Below, in pieces: positions 8,007 through 17,730 of a DNA stretch of 64,000 nt; the first letter of the stretch is position 1, and each line of letters starts with the position of its first letter. The translations under genes and the position numbers were made by a program. This DNA comes from Aquabacterium sp. (lineage in GTDB: Bacteria > Pseudomonadota > Gammaproteobacteria > Burkholderiales > Burkholderiaceae_C), in contig NZ_JACPYU010000002.1 of the NCBI RefSeq assembly GCF_016195855.1, positions 274,030-338,029 of the forward strand, given 5' to 3'. A model generated the notes under the pieces. It made no database searches. It saw nothing but the letters and a program-made list of their open reading frames with translations, and was not told the DNA's origin.

Positions 8007-8450
8007 ATGTACACACCACCCGTAGGCTTTCACTTCAAGGTCGAGGTGCAAGGGCTGTCGCCTTCGGAGGATGGGGATACCCGCTTCACCGACGTCGGCG
8101 GCCTGAGCGTGGACATCGCCACCGAAGAAGTGCCCGAAGGTGGCGAGAACCGCTTTGTGCAGCGCTACCCCGTGCGCGCCAAGTTCCCGGACCTGGTGCT
8201 CAAGCGGGGGCTGATGAAACAGTCCGCCATCTGGGACTGGGTGCGCCAGTGCATCGAAAACCTGGACATCCAGCCCCACAACGTCATCGTCACCTTGCTC
8301 AACGAACAGCGTGAGCCCTTGATGACCTGGCGCATCGTGGGGGCCTACCCGGTGAAGTGGTCGGTCAGTGATTTCAATGCCTCGGCCAATGCCTATGTGG
8401 TCGAGTCCTTGCAACTGGCCTACCAGTACTTCACGCTGGACAAAGCCTGA
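8007..8450 (+). CDS. inner tube protein 2 (Pvc5-type)
   Basis: A 147-aa second gp19-like tube protein. It shares the fold markers of the preceding gene: an N-terminal strand PPVGFHFKVEVQG, FTDVGGLSVDIATEEVPEGG, the central LVLKRGLMKQSAIWDW, and MTWRIVGAYPVKWSVSDFN. In AFP and PVC, the Pvc5-type tube initiator forms the first ring on the baseplate hub; this gene's position just before the DUF5908 and LysM genes fits that job. It starts 9 bp after the first tube gene. Bulk and initiator roles of the two genes are inferred from order only. Confidence 0.93.
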   Translation: MYTPPVGFHFKVEVQGLSPSEDGDTRFTDVGGLSVDIATEEVPEGGENRFVQRYPVRAKFPDLVLKRGLMKQSAIWDWVRQCIENLDIQPHNVIVTLLNEQREPLMTWRIVGAYPVKWSVSDFNASANAYVVESLQLAYQYFTLDKA

Positions 8451-8480
8451 TCGCCACCTTGAACCTGTGCGGAGCCCGTC

Positions 8481-8642
8481 ATGCCATTGATCGTTGATGA
8501 AGTCGTGATCTCGGTCGAGGTCAGCAACCAGGAGTCGGGTGGCAGCGCCACGCCGCCGCCGGCCCTGCAGGACCGCCAGGCCCTGGTCAGCGAGTGCGTG
8601 GAGCGCGTGCTCGAGATCCTGCGCGAGCAGAAGGAGGCCTGA
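8481..8642 (+). CDS. DUF5908-like small eCIS protein (Pvc6-position, 53 aa)
   Basis: A 54-codon frame between the second tube gene and the LysM gene, short enough to be missed by length cut-offs. It begins MPLIVDEVVISVEV, then a glycine/serine/proline-rich stretch and a C-terminal amphipathic helix (LVSECVERVLEILREQ). This N-terminal strand plus C-terminal helix layout is that of DUF5908/Afp6-like proteins, which occupy this same position in eCIS operons. The upstream GTGCGGAGC is a modest ribosome binding site. Its stop overlaps the start of the LysM gene (TGATG), implying translational coupling. The biochemical role of the family is not established. Confidence 0.82.
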   Translation: MPLIVDEVVISVEVSNQESGGSATPPPALQDRQALVSECVERVLEILREQKEA

Positions 8643-9313
8643 TGAGCGGTGCATCCGGCCAGCTTGAGAAGCTCTTGATCCAGGCCTTCACCAAGCCGGA
8701 TTACAGCGGCTCGGCCATCGGCACCTTCGAGGCCTATGTCAACCCGGCCGAGCTGACCTTGTCTTACGAGATGGAGTACGACAGTGCCCAAGGTGCCGGC
8801 ACCACGGGCAGCCGCATGGACTTCAAGAAGGTCAAGCCGGGCGACCTGAGCCTGAACTTCTTTCTGGATGGCACCGGGGCCAATGGCGTGGCCCTGGATG
8901 TGCAGCAAAAGATCGCCTCCTTCCAGACCGTGACCGGCTACAACGGCGACATCCACCGCCCCAACTACCTCAAGGTGGCCTGGGGCAAGATCGCTGTCAA
9001 GCGTTGCGTGCTCAAGAGCGCGTCCATCGTCTACAAGCTGTTCAAGCCCACGGGCGAGCCGTTGCGGGCCGTGATCACGGCCGTGTTCTCGGATGCGTCT
9101 GATGATCAGACCCGCGTGGCGCTGGCCCAGGACTCGTCTCCCGACCTCACCCATGTGCGCGTGCTCAAGGCCGGCGACACGCTCTACAGCCTGTGCACCG
9201 CCATCTACGGTGACCCCTGTTATGCCCCCCGTGTGGCGCGCGCCAATGGCCTCAGTGGCTTTCGGCAACTGCCGCCCGGCACGCGCGTGGTGTTCCCCCC
9301 GTTGGAGAAGTAG
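8642..9313 (+). CDS. LysM-containing baseplate hub protein (Pvc7/gp53-like)
   Basis: A 223-aa protein started at the ATG overlapping the upstream stop. Residues about 1-165 form the beta-rich body seen in Pvc7/Afp7-type proteins (AYVNPAELTLSYEMEYD, LSLNFFLDGTG). Residues about 172-223 are a LysM fold: HVRVLKAGDTLYSLCTAIYGD, then VARANGLSGFRQLPPGTRVVFPP. In contractile tails this LysM protein links the tube initiator and the spike hub; in the eCIS setting the LysM is generally structural rather than peptidoglycan-degrading. No catalytic domain is present. It is followed 2 bp later by the spike gene. Confidence 0.93.
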   Translation: MSGASGQLEKLLIQAFTKPDYSGSAIGTFEAYVNPAELTLSYEMEYDSAQGAGTTGSRMDFKKVKPGDLSLNFFLDGTGANGVALDVQQKIASFQTVTGYNGDIHRPNYLKVAWGKIAVKRCVLKSASIVYKLFKPTGEPLRAVITAVFSDASDDQTRVALAQDSSPDLTHVRVLKAGDTLYSLCTAIYGDPCYAPRVARANGLSGFRQLPPGTRVVFPPLEK

Positions 9314-9315
9314 GC

Positions 9316-11073
9316 ATGCCTGCCGAACGCACCCTCCCCACGCCGATCGAACAACGCGAGTTCGCCGTCAAGGTGAACGGCACGGTCGTGCCCCGCACGC
9401 ACCAGCTGCTGGCGGCCAGCGTGGTCAACACCGCCAACCACATCGCGTCGGCGCGCCTGGTGTACCGCGATGGCACGGCCGATGTGAGCGACTTCACGCT
9501 CAGCAACGACAGCCTCTTTGTGCCCGGTGCCCAGATCGAGGTGCAGGCCGGGGCCGGCTCGCAGATGGACACGCTGTTCAAAGGCATCGTGGTGCGCCAG
9601 CGCCTGAAGGTGCGTGAGCAGGGCGCCTCGCAGCTGATCGTGGAGTGCCGCCACGCGGCCACCAAGCTCAGCCTCAAGCGTCACAGCGCCAACCACCTGG
9701 ACAAGACCGACAGCGACGTCATCACTGCGCTGCTGGGTGGCATCCAGGCCACGGTCGAGTCCACCAGCTACCAGCACAAGCACCTGGTGCAATACGACAC
9801 CACGGACTGGGACTTCCTCGTCACCCGCGCCCAGGCCAATGGCCACCTGGTGCTGACACGCGGCGCAGCCATCGAAACCCGCAAGCTGGCCTTGAAGGGC
9901 TCGCCCGTGGTCACGCTGCAATACGGCTCGACCCTGATCGAGCTGGACGCCGAGATCGACGCGCGCGAGCAGACCAAGGCCGTCAAGACCCTGACCTGGA
10001 ACGCCGCCGACCAGGCCGTGCACACGCTGGATGGCAGCGCGCCCTCCTTCACCGGCCCGGGCAACCTGACGCCCGATGAGCTGGCCGATGCCGTGGCCGT
10101 GGACGCGCTGGAGTTGCGCCACGCCATGCTCAGCGACGACGAGGCCACCGCGGCCGCCGATGCGCGTTTCACCCAGGCCCGCCTGTGCAAGGCCACGGGC
10201 CGCGCCAAGTGCGAAGGCCTGGGCCAGGTGCAACCCGGTGACGTGGTCGAGCTGGCCGGCGTGGGCGAGCGCTTCAATGGCCAGATCCTGGTCACGGGCG
10301 TGCGCCACGAGATGGACCTGGTGCAAGGCTGGAAGACCCACATCCAGTTTGGTGGCGTGCCCGAAGACCCCGAGCGCCGCGCCCGCCTGGCGCAGGCCCG
10401 CACCCCCAGCCTGCTGGCGCCCGTGCATGGCCTGCAGATCGGCGTGGTCACCGACAACGAGGACCCCGATAGCGAGTTCCGCATCCGCGTGCAACTGCCC
10501 CTGGTGGACAGCAGCGACGGCGTGTGGGCGCGCCTGGCCAGCCTGGACGCCGGCAAGGACCGCGGCTTCGTGGTGCGCCCCGAGATCGGCGACGAGGTCG
10601 TGGTCGGTTTCCTGGACGATGACCCGCGCACACCTGTGGTGCTGGGCATGCTGCACAGCAGCGCCAAGCCCGCGCCGATTGCCGGCAGCAACGACAACCA
10701 TGAAAAGGGCTACACCAGCCGCAGCGGCATGAAGCTGCACTTCAACGACGACAAGATCGTCTTGACCATCTCCACACCCGGTGGCCACACCTTCGTGCTG
10801 GACGACGACAAGGCGTCGGTCAGCCTGAAGGACAGCAACGGCAACAGCCTGGTGCTGGACGACAAGGGCATCACCATCGAGAGCTGCAAGGACCTGAAGG
10901 TGAAGACCGCGGGCGACACGAAGTACGACATCGGCGGTGCGGGTGAGATCAAGACCAGCACCGACTTCAAGGTCGAGGCGGGCACCCAGCTCAAGCTCAG
11001 CGGCAGCGCCGGCGCCGAGTTGCAAAGCGCGGCCACGGTCAAGGTGGCCGGCTCGCTGGTGAACATCAACTGA
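9316..11073 (+). CDS. VgrG-like baseplate hub/spike protein (Pvc8-type)
   Basis: A 585-aa protein with the gp27-gp5 fusion layout of VgrG and Pvc8. Residues about 1-360 are the phage GPD/gp27-like hub (FTLSNDSLFVPGAQIEVQAG, RHAATKLSLKRHS). Residues about 375-450 are the gp5 OB-fold (IGVVTDNEDPDSEFRIRVQLP, FVVRPEIGDEVVVGFLDDDP). The tail is a run of short repeats forming a triple-stranded beta-helix needle (VLDDKGITIESCKDLKVKT, AGAELQSAATVKVAGSLVNIN). A trimer forms the central spike that is tipped by the PAAR protein encoded next. There is no C-terminal effector extension, so it is a structural rather than 'evolved' VgrG. Confidence 0.95.
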   Translation: MPAERTLPTPIEQREFAVKVNGTVVPRTHQLLAASVVNTANHIASARLVYRDGTADVSDFTLSNDSLFVPGAQIEVQAGAGSQMDTLFKGIVVRQRLKVREQGASQLIVECRHAATKLSLKRHSANHLDKTDSDVITALLGGIQATVESTSYQHKHLVQYDTTDWDFLVTRAQANGHLVLTRGAAIETRKLALKGSPVVTLQYGSTLIELDAEIDAREQTKAVKTLTWNAADQAVHTLDGSAPSFTGPGNLTPDELADAVAVDALELRHAMLSDDEATAAADARFTQARLCKATGRAKCEGLGQVQPGDVVELAGVGERFNGQILVTGVRHEMDLVQGWKTHIQFGGVPEDPERRARLAQARTPSLLAPVHGLQIGVVTDNEDPDSEFRIRVQLPLVDSSDGVWARLASLDAGKDRGFVVRPEIGDEVVVGFLDDDPRTPVVLGMLHSSAKPAPIAGSNDNHEKGYTSRSGMKLHFNDDKIVLTISTPGGHTFVLDDDKASVSLKDSNGNSLVLDDKGITIESCKDLKVKTAGDTKYDIGGAGEIKTSTDFKVEAGTQLKLSGSAGAELQSAATVKVAGSLVNIN

Positions 11074-11105
11074 CGCTGACCACACCACCACAAGGGACCA
11101 CCACC

Positions 11106-11378
11106 ATGCCAGCCGCCGCCCGCGTCAGCGATGTCAGCACCCACGGGGGCACCGTGATCGGCCCCGGTGTGCCCACCGTGATGATCGGGGGCATGCCGGC
11201 GGCCGTGCTGGGCGACATGCACAGCTGCGTGATCCCGCCCCCCCACCCCCCGGTGACGCCGTTCGTGGCCGGCAGCGCCACCGTGCTGATCGGCGGCAAG
11301 CCGGCCTTGCGCGTGGGCGACAGCAGCGCCTGCGGGGCCTCACCCGCGGTGGGCGCCCCCACGGTCATGATCGGCTGA
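11106..11378 (+). CDS. PAAR-repeat spike tip protein (Pvc10-type)
   Basis: A 90-aa protein built from PAAR motifs: an N-terminal DVSTHGGTVIGPGVPTVMIGG with MPAAVLGDMHSC, and a second unit VLIGGKPALRVGDSSACG ending in GAPTVMIG. PAAR proteins form a sharp zinc-bound cone on the VgrG trimer. Histidines (STHGG, GDMHSC) and cysteines typical of the metal site are present. The length is that of a minimal tip with no attached toxin. It sits between spike and gp25 genes and has a GGGACCACCACC upstream sequence with no strong ribosome binding site. Confidence 0.94.
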   Translation: MPAAARVSDVSTHGGTVIGPGVPTVMIGGMPAAVLGDMHSCVIPPPHPPVTPFVAGSATVLIGGKPALRVGDSSACGASPAVGAPTVMIG

Positions 11379-11396
11379 GCCCGGGACGCACACACC

Positions 11397-11828
11397 ATGA
11401 ACGACACCCCTCCCTTCCTCGGCCGCGGCTGGGCCTTCCCGCCCGCCTTTGGCTCGGCCGGCGCCCGCATGACGCAGGACGAGGCCGACATCGACGCCAG
11501 CCTGCGCATCCTGTTTGGCACCAAGCCCGGCGAGCGCCCGCTCTTCCCCACCTATGGCCTGGACCTCAGCGAGCTGATGTTCGAGCCCCTGAGCACCACC
11601 TTGCGCAGCCTGCTGCTGGACCGCATCCGCACCGGTGTGCTGGTCCACGAGCCGCGCATCCGCGTGCTCAACCTCGTGATCGACGACAGCGAAGCGCTGG
11701 CCGGCGTGCTGCAAGTGCGCCTGGACTACGAGGTGCGCAGCACCAACTCGCGCTTCAACCTGGTCTACCCCTTCTACCTGGGCGATGCCAATGAGCAGCG
11801 CCTGGCCGCGCCGCGCCGCGGCAGCTGA
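11397..11828 (+). CDS. gp25-like baseplate wedge protein (Pvc9-type)
   Basis: A 143-aa member of the GPW/gp25 family. Family marks are GRGWAFPPAF at the start, DEADIDASLRILFGTKPGERPLFPTYGLDL in the middle (the conserved E-R-x-x-x-P-x-x-G-x-x-L pattern), then VLQVRLDYEVR and RFNLVYPFYL. In T4, T6SS and eCIS the protein is part of the wedge that nucleates sheath assembly. Despite the old 'lysozyme' annotation of the family there is no lysozyme catalytic site. Its stop overlaps the ATG of the next baseplate gene by one base (TGATG). Confidence 0.94.
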   Translation: MNDTPPFLGRGWAFPPAFGSAGARMTQDEADIDASLRILFGTKPGERPLFPTYGLDLSELMFEPLSTTLRSLLLDRIRTGVLVHEPRIRVLNLVIDDSEALAGVLQVRLDYEVRSTNSRFNLVYPFYLGDANEQRLAAPRRGS

Positions 11829-14800
11829 TGAACACCATGGCCACCACGCCTGACCTCCACAACGCACAGCTGGCCGAACCGGGCACGCGCCAGGCCGACC
11901 GGCTCAACCCGCACCTGGACGCGGCCTATGCCCCGCTGGACGAGCGCACCCCGGCCGACCTGGTGCTGGCGGCCCGCGCGCTGGCCGCGAAGCTGAACTT
12001 CTACGAAGACTCACCCGAGCGCATCGCCGGCACCTGGCAGGACATCCTGCAAAGCGCGGATGGTGCCGTTGGTGCAGATGGCGAGGGCGGCAACCTGCCC
12101 CCGCACCTTGCCTTGCTGATGGCCTTTGCCCGCCTGGCCCGCCACCCCCGCGCCCTGCTCAATGACTTCACCCGCCAGCACCTGAACTTCCAGATGCAGA
12201 CGGTGCTGGCCTTCACCCCCAAGGCCGCGCAGCCGGACCACGCCCATGTGCTGGTGGACCTGAAAAAGGGCGCCCCACCGGTCGAACTCAAGCCGGGCCA
12301 GTGGCTGTCGGGTGGCAAGGACGCCCAGCAGCAGGAGCTGCTTTATCAGCCCGTGCGCCCCACCGTGCTCAACCACGCCAAGGTGGCCCAGTTGCGCGCG
12401 GTCAGCCACGCCAGCCACCGCCTGGTCTGCGCGCCCATCGCCGATTCCATCGACGGCCTGGGTGGCAAGCTGCCGCCTGACAACCCGGTGTGGTCACCCT
12501 TTGCGCAAGCCTTGCCCGACCGGCCTGCGCTGCCCTTCGCCACCACGGGCTTTGCCCTGGCTTCGCCCCTGCTGCGTCTGAGCGAAGGCACACGCACCGT
12601 CACGCTCACGCTCTACCTGGACGGCCTGCGCGAGCGCCTCAGCGCCGAGGCCCTGGCCGCGTCTTTCGAGGTGCTGCTCAGCGGCCCCAAGGGCTGGATC
12701 GGGCCGTATGCGCTCAAAGCCGTGTCATCGACAGATGCCAAGCAGCGCGCCTTGCAGTTCACCCTGGAAGCCGACCAGCCCGCCGTGGTGGACCTGAGCG
12801 AGGTGCACGCCCAGCCTTTCGAAGCTGGCCTGCCCGTGGCCCAACTGCTGCTCAAGCCCGATGGGCTGCTGGGCCACGATGAGCTGGCGGGCTTGAGCCT
12901 GCAGCAGGTCAAGCTGGCCGTGGTGGTCAAGGACATGCGCAAGCTGGTGCTCGAAGGCGAGCTGGGCGCGTTGGATGCCAAGAAGCCCTTCCTGCCCTTT
13001 GGCTCGCAGCCTGCAGAAGGCTCGCGCTTTTTCATCGGCTGCGCCGAGGCCCTGGGCAAGTCGCTGAGCGCGCTGACGCTGAACCTGGTCTGGCAGGGCG
13101 CGCCCACCACGCAGACCGCGCTCACCACCCGCTACGCCAGTTACACGCACCAGGCCAATCTGGCCCATGGTGTGGCCGTGCAGGCCGACTGGGCCGATGC
13201 CCGCGCCCAGCACAAGACGGCCACCGGCACCATCCTGCCCGCGGCCACCACCGGCATCGAGTTGGCGCTGGACAAGGCCAACTACAAAGTCCGCAAGGTC
13301 AGCAAGGGCCGCCTGCAGGAGGCTTACGCTCTTCACCAGTCCGGCAGCGCCGTGGCCCGCAAGCAGGGCGACATCAAGGCCTGGTTGCACCAGCAACAAA
13401 GCGAGAACCAGCGCCACAGCCCGCCACGCAAGGTTGAGGCGCCTGAGCCACCCGTGCCCGCCACCGTGCGCCCCGGCTTCATCACCCTGAGCCTGACGAC
13501 CGACCTGCTGCACGGCGATTACCGCAACGACGCGATCCGCATGCTGCTGCTCACGGCCGACGCCAAGCCGCCCACGGTCATCCAGGAGCCCTACACGCCC
13601 AAGCTCAAGGAGCTGACCCTGAGCTACGAGGCCGAGACCGAGCGCACGGCCATCCACGATGAATCGCTGAGCGCCTTCACCGAGGCCGAGGTGGCCTTCT
13701 ACCATGTGGACGTATTCGGTGTGGCGCGCGAGCACCTGTGGCTGAGCCGCCAGCGCAGCTGGATGAAGCAGGCCTCGGTGTCGCTGTTGCCGCGGCACAC
13801 GGCGGCCGGCGAGCTGTTCATCGGCGTGTCGGGCGTGCAGGCCGGTGAGCCCTTGAGCCTGCTGCTGCAAGCGCAAGAAGGCAGCGCCGACCCGCTGGCC
13901 CATGTGCAGGCCGTGCGCTGGTCCGTGCTGGCCGACAACGCCTGGCAGGCCCTCAACCCCGGGCCCGATCTGCCGCTGGACACCACCAGTGGCCTGCGCC
14001 GCAGCGGGCTGATCAACGTGGTCCTGCCCGACAACGTGAGTACCGACAACACGCGCATGCCAGCGGGCCTGGTCTGGCTGCGTGCGGCCATCGCCCAAGA
14101 GCCGCGTGCAGCCTGCAGCCTGGTGGGCGTGCACGCCAATGCCGTGGAAGTGGCCTGGGTGGACCAGGGCCTGGGTGCCAGCCACCTGGCCAACGCCTTG
14201 CCGGCCGGGCGCATCACGCGCCTCAAGAGCCCCGTGGCCGAGATCAAGGCCTTGAGCCAGCCCTATCCGTCCTTTGGCGGGGCCTTGATGGAAGACGATG
14301 CCGCCCTGTCTCGCCGTGCCGCCGAACGCCTGCGCCACCGGGGCCGCGCCATCACCGCCTGGGACCACGAGCGCCTCGTGCTCGAAGCCTTCCCCATGCT
14401 CGACCGTGTCAAGTGCATCCCGTATGCCAACAGCCAGTCCTGGCGGGCGCCGGGTTGCGTCATGCTGGTGGTCGTGCCCAATCTGCGCCTGCAACACCAG
14501 CTGGGTTTGTTGACCCCGCGTGTGGACCTGGACACCTTGCAGCGCATCGAGGCTTTCGTGCTGCAACGCTCGGCCATGTGCCTCCAGGGCACGCCTGCCG
14601 ACCAGACGTCCGCGCAAAACTCGGCGCCAACATCGGCGCAACCCTCGGCAGTCACCGTGCGCAACCCGCGCTACCAGCCCGTCCAGCTCAGCTTCAAGGT
14701 GCACATGCGCGATGGCTTTGCCTTCAGCTACTACAAGTCGCAGCTCAACCAGGCCATTGTGCAGACCTTGTCGCCCTGGGCCTTTGATGTCAGCCGCCCC

Positions 14801-14995
14801 TTGAACTTTGGCGGGCGCGTGGTGCGCTCGGCCCTGGTGGACGCCATCGAGTCCCTGGACTATGTGGACTACATCACCGACGTGAAACTGGCGCGCCTGG
14901 ATCACCCCGGCGAGGACCAGCCCGAACTCGCACCGCAGGCGCCCGATGTGATCCTGGTGTCCGCCGCCGAACACGATATCCAGGAGATCACCTGA
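11828..14995 (+). CDS. baseplate J-like protein (Pvc11-type)
   Basis: A large baseplate wedge protein of 1055 aa. Its C-terminal part contains the gpJ/gp6-like features of contractile tails: AERLRHRGRAITAWDHERLVLEAFP near residue 835, the tail LNQAIVQTLSPWAFD, and FGGRVVRSALVDAIESLDYVDYITDV. Residues 1-800 are long beta-rich stretches, usual for Pvc11. It binds gp25 and the second large baseplate protein to form the wedges around the hub. The start overlaps the gp25 stop and the stop overlaps the next ATG, so the three are translationally coupled. The ATG at 11837 is a possible alternative start. Confidence 0.92.
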   Translation: MNTMATTPDLHNAQLAEPGTRQADRLNPHLDAAYAPLDERTPADLVLAARALAAKLNFYEDSPERIAGTWQDILQSADGAVGADGEGGNLPPHLALLMAFARLARHPRALLNDFTRQHLNFQMQTVLAFTPKAAQPDHAHVLVDLKKGAPPVELKPGQWLSGGKDAQQQELLYQPVRPTVLNHAKVAQLRAVSHASHRLVCAPIADSIDGLGGKLPPDNPVWSPFAQALPDRPALPFATTGFALASPLLRLSEGTRTVTLTLYLDGLRERLSAEALAASFEVLLSGPKGWIGPYALKAVSSTDAKQRALQFTLEADQPAVVDLSEVHAQPFEAGLPVAQLLLKPDGLLGHDELAGLSLQQVKLAVVVKDMRKLVLEGELGALDAKKPFLPFGSQPAEGSRFFIGCAEALGKSLSALTLNLVWQGAPTTQTALTTRYASYTHQANLAHGVAVQADWADARAQHKTATGTILPAATTGIELALDKANYKVRKVSKGRLQEAYALHQSGSAVARKQGDIKAWLHQQQSENQRHSPPRKVEAPEPPVPATVRPGFITLSLTTDLLHGDYRNDAIRMLLLTADAKPPTVIQEPYTPKLKELTLSYEAETERTAIHDESLSAFTEAEVAFYHVDVFGVAREHLWLSRQRSWMKQASVSLLPRHTAAGELFIGVSGVQAGEPLSLLLQAQEGSADPLAHVQAVRWSVLADNAWQALNPGPDLPLDTTSGLRRSGLINVVLPDNVSTDNTRMPAGLVWLRAAIAQEPRAACSLVGVHANAVEVAWVDQGLGASHLANALPAGRITRLKSPVAEIKALSQPYPSFGGALMEDDAALSRRAAERLRHRGRAITAWDHERLVLEAFPMLDRVKCIPYANSQSWRAPGCVMLVVVPNLRLQHQLGLLTPRVDLDTLQRIEAFVLQRSAMCLQGTPADQTSAQNSAPTSAQPSAVTVRNPRYQPVQLSFKVHMRDGFAFSYYKSQLNQAIVQTLSPWAFDVSRPLNFGGRVVRSALVDAIESLDYVDYITDVKLARLDHPGEDQPELAPQAPDVILVSAAEHDIQEIT

Positions 14996-17730
14996 TGGCC
15001 CTGGCCCCACTTCAAGCCACCACCTTGCTCTCCCTCAAGCGTGCGCCCCTGGCCACGGGTGAAGACCCGCGCGCCCTGTTCGATGAAGGCCTGGCCCACC
15101 TGCGCGAGCTGGCCGGCCGCACCTGGACCGACCACAACATCCACGACCCCGGCATCACCACGCTGGAGATGCTGAGCCTGGCCCTGGCCGAGCTGGGCTT
15201 CAAGGCCGGCACCGCCATCGAAGACTGGCTGGCCGAGCCGCGTGACCCGCTCACCGGCAGCACGCCCGAGCTGGCGCGGCAGTTCTTCAAGCCGCGCGCG
15301 GTCCTGCCCAACCGGCCCTTGACCAGGCTGGACTGGCGCAAGCTCCTGATCGACCTGGATGGCGTGAAGAACGCCTGGGTGGTCCCAGAGCCCGCCATGC
15401 CCTTGTACGCCGACCTGCTGGCGCGCGAGCTGGCCTATGTGCCCCCCGCACACGGTCACAGCCAGCCGGTGGCCTTGCAGGGCCTGTACCGCGTGAAGGT
15501 GGACTTCATGGACCACGTCACCACCCAGGCCGACCAGGAGGTGGTGCTCCAGCGCGTGCACGAGGCGCTGCAGGCCAACCGCAACCTGTGCGAGGACTTC
15601 GTGGCCATCGAGCCCGTGCCGGTGCAGTACTTCGCGCTGTGCGCCGAGGTGGACCTGGACGTGCATGCCGACGTGACCGAGGCCGCCGCCCAATGGCTGT
15701 TCGTGGCCGAGCAGGCCCTGGCGCCCATGGTGCCCAGCTACAGCCTGGCACAGATGCGCCAGCGCCTGTCACCCAGCGGCCAGCCCTATCGCATCGACGA
15801 GATCTTCGACGGCCCCTTGCTTGCAAACGGCTTCATCGACGAGCGCGATCTGCGGGCCTCCGAGCTGCCCGAGGTGCTGCGCCTGTCTGACCTCATCGGC
15901 CGGCTGATGGACGTGCCCGGCCTGCGCGCCATCACCGACGTCACGCTCAGCCCGCTGGATGCAGATGGCTTGGCGCAAAGCGTGCCCAACCCTTGGCAGG
16001 TGCCGGTCCAGGCTGGCCACATGCCGCGCCTGGCCCTGTACGCCAAGGCACCCACCGGCCGCCTGGTGATGCGCAAGCGCGGCACACCGGTGTCGACCTG
16101 GAACATGGACGCCGTGCCTGCTGCCGTGCAAACGCGATTGAACGCCTTGCGCGAGGCCGCCCGCCAGTCGGTCGAGACCGACCAGCAAGATGCCCCGGCC
16201 GTGCCGCCAGGCCAATGGCAAGACCTGGCCGCCTACCGCAGCATCCAGCGCGACTTCCCTGAGCTGTATGGCCTGGGCCCCATCGGCCTGCCCCGCACGG
16301 CCGACGAGCGCCTCAAGGCCCAGCAACTGCAATGGCGTGCCTTCCTCATGCTGTTCGACCAGCAACTGGCCAATGACGCGGCCCAGATGGCCCAGGCCCG
16401 TGCGCTGCTGTCGGTCAACCCCGATGAACTGCAAGCCCAGGCCGACCGCCTGCGTGATGCGGCCACCCCCGTGCATGCACTGAGCGCCCAGCCCGTGCAG
16501 GATGATTTCATCGACCGCAGCAAGCTGTTCACGCCCGACCTGTCGGCGCAGCAACTGGCCGACCTGATCGAGCCGCCCGACCAGGCCATGGCCCGCCGCG
16601 ACCGCCTGTACAACCACCTGCTGGCCCGCATCGGCGAAGACTTCTCGTCCTACGCCTCCATCATGGCCTCGGTGTTCGGTGACGAGCGCCGCGAGGTGCT
16701 GGCCGACAAGGCCGACTTCCTGGCTGCAGCACCTGCCTTGAGCGCCAACCGTGCCGGTGCGTTTCACCAGCAGGCCGACGCGCTGCATGGCGCCTGGAAC
16801 AGCGACAACGTCAGCGGCCTGGAGCGGCGCATCGCGGCCCTGCTGGGCATCAACGACTTCAGCCGCCGCAACCTGGCGACCGTGTCCTACGACGCCTACG
16901 CCGAGATCGACCAGACACCGAACGACGAGTTCCGCTACCGCGTGGTGCATGGCGTGACCGACAAGATCCTGCTGTCGTCCACCACCCACTTCAAGACCCC
17001 GCAGGAAGCGCAAGGCCTGATGATCCGCGCCATTGCTGCCGCGCAGGACCTGAGCCACTACCGCTGGCACCAGGGCAAGGACACGCAGTTCTACTTCCGC
17101 GTGGTGGCCCCTGACGACGAGACCACTGTGCTGGGCCGGCGCAACCAGGGCTTTGCCACGCAAGATGAGCTGCAGGCCGCCATGCGCGAGCTGCGCGATT
17201 ACCTGATCGACCGCTACAGCGGCGAGGGCCTGTACGCGCTTGAAGGCCTGCTCTTGCGGCCCATGGAGGCGGGTGACCCGCTCATGCCCATCTGCCTGGA
17301 CACGGACTGCGCCGATTGCGCAGACGCCGACCCCTACTCCTGGCGCCTGTTCATCGTGATGCCGGCTTATGCCGGGCGCTTCCAGCACAGGCCCTTCCGC
17401 GCGTTCGCCGAGCGTTGCATCCGCGCCGAGGTGCCCGCCCACATCATGCCCCGCATCTGCTGGGTGGGCAGCGATGACATGGCCCGCTTTGAAGGCGCTT
17501 ACCGCGACTGGCTCAATGTGCACGCCGGCGTGACCCGGGCCGAGCGCACGGCCAAGCTGGCTGCGCTCATCGCTGTGCTCAGCACCATCAAGAGCGTCTA
17601 CCCGCAGCGCACCCTGTATGACTGCGCCACCGAGGCCACGCCGAAGGACCCCTTCGTCCTGGGCAGCACCGCGCTGGGCAGCGTTCAACAAATCCACACA
17701 TCTGACCCCAAGGAGACGGACCATGGCTGA
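14995..17730 (+). CDS. second large baseplate protein (Pvc12/Afp12-type)
   Basis: A 911-aa protein with the eCIS Pvc12-type N-terminus (DLRELAGRTW-like: LRELAGRTWTDHNIHDPGIT, then LEMLSLALAELGF). Its C-terminal motif is DPYSWRLFIVMPAYAGRF followed by PAHIMPRICWVGSDDMARFEGAYRDWL in two parts. This protein bridges baseplate wedges in AFP and PVC. A cysteine cluster (CLDTDCADCADADP, near residues 768-782) precedes the C-terminal domain and could bind a metal. Its stop lies 8 bp inside the next gene. Its order directly after the Pvc11-type gene is the standard eCIS arrangement. Confidence 0.9.
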   Translation: MALAPLQATTLLSLKRAPLATGEDPRALFDEGLAHLRELAGRTWTDHNIHDPGITTLEMLSLALAELGFKAGTAIEDWLAEPRDPLTGSTPELARQFFKPRAVLPNRPLTRLDWRKLLIDLDGVKNAWVVPEPAMPLYADLLARELAYVPPAHGHSQPVALQGLYRVKVDFMDHVTTQADQEVVLQRVHEALQANRNLCEDFVAIEPVPVQYFALCAEVDLDVHADVTEAAAQWLFVAEQALAPMVPSYSLAQMRQRLSPSGQPYRIDEIFDGPLLANGFIDERDLRASELPEVLRLSDLIGRLMDVPGLRAITDVTLSPLDADGLAQSVPNPWQVPVQAGHMPRLALYAKAPTGRLVMRKRGTPVSTWNMDAVPAAVQTRLNALREAARQSVETDQQDAPAVPPGQWQDLAAYRSIQRDFPELYGLGPIGLPRTADERLKAQQLQWRAFLMLFDQQLANDAAQMAQARALLSVNPDELQAQADRLRDAATPVHALSAQPVQDDFIDRSKLFTPDLSAQQLADLIEPPDQAMARRDRLYNHLLARIGEDFSSYASIMASVFGDERREVLADKADFLAAAPALSANRAGAFHQQADALHGAWNSDNVSGLERRIAALLGINDFSRRNLATVSYDAYAEIDQTPNDEFRYRVVHGVTDKILLSSTTHFKTPQEAQGLMIRAIAAAQDLSHYRWHQGKDTQFYFRVVAPDDETTVLGRRNQGFATQDELQAAMRELRDYLIDRYSGEGLYALEGLLLRPMEAGDPLMPICLDTDCADCADADPYSWRLFIVMPAYAGRFQHRPFRAFAERCIRAEVPAHIMPRICWVGSDDMARFEGAYRDWLNVHAGVTRAERTAKLAALIAVLSTIKSVYPQRTLYDCATEATPKDPFVLGSTALGSVQQIHTSDPKETDHG

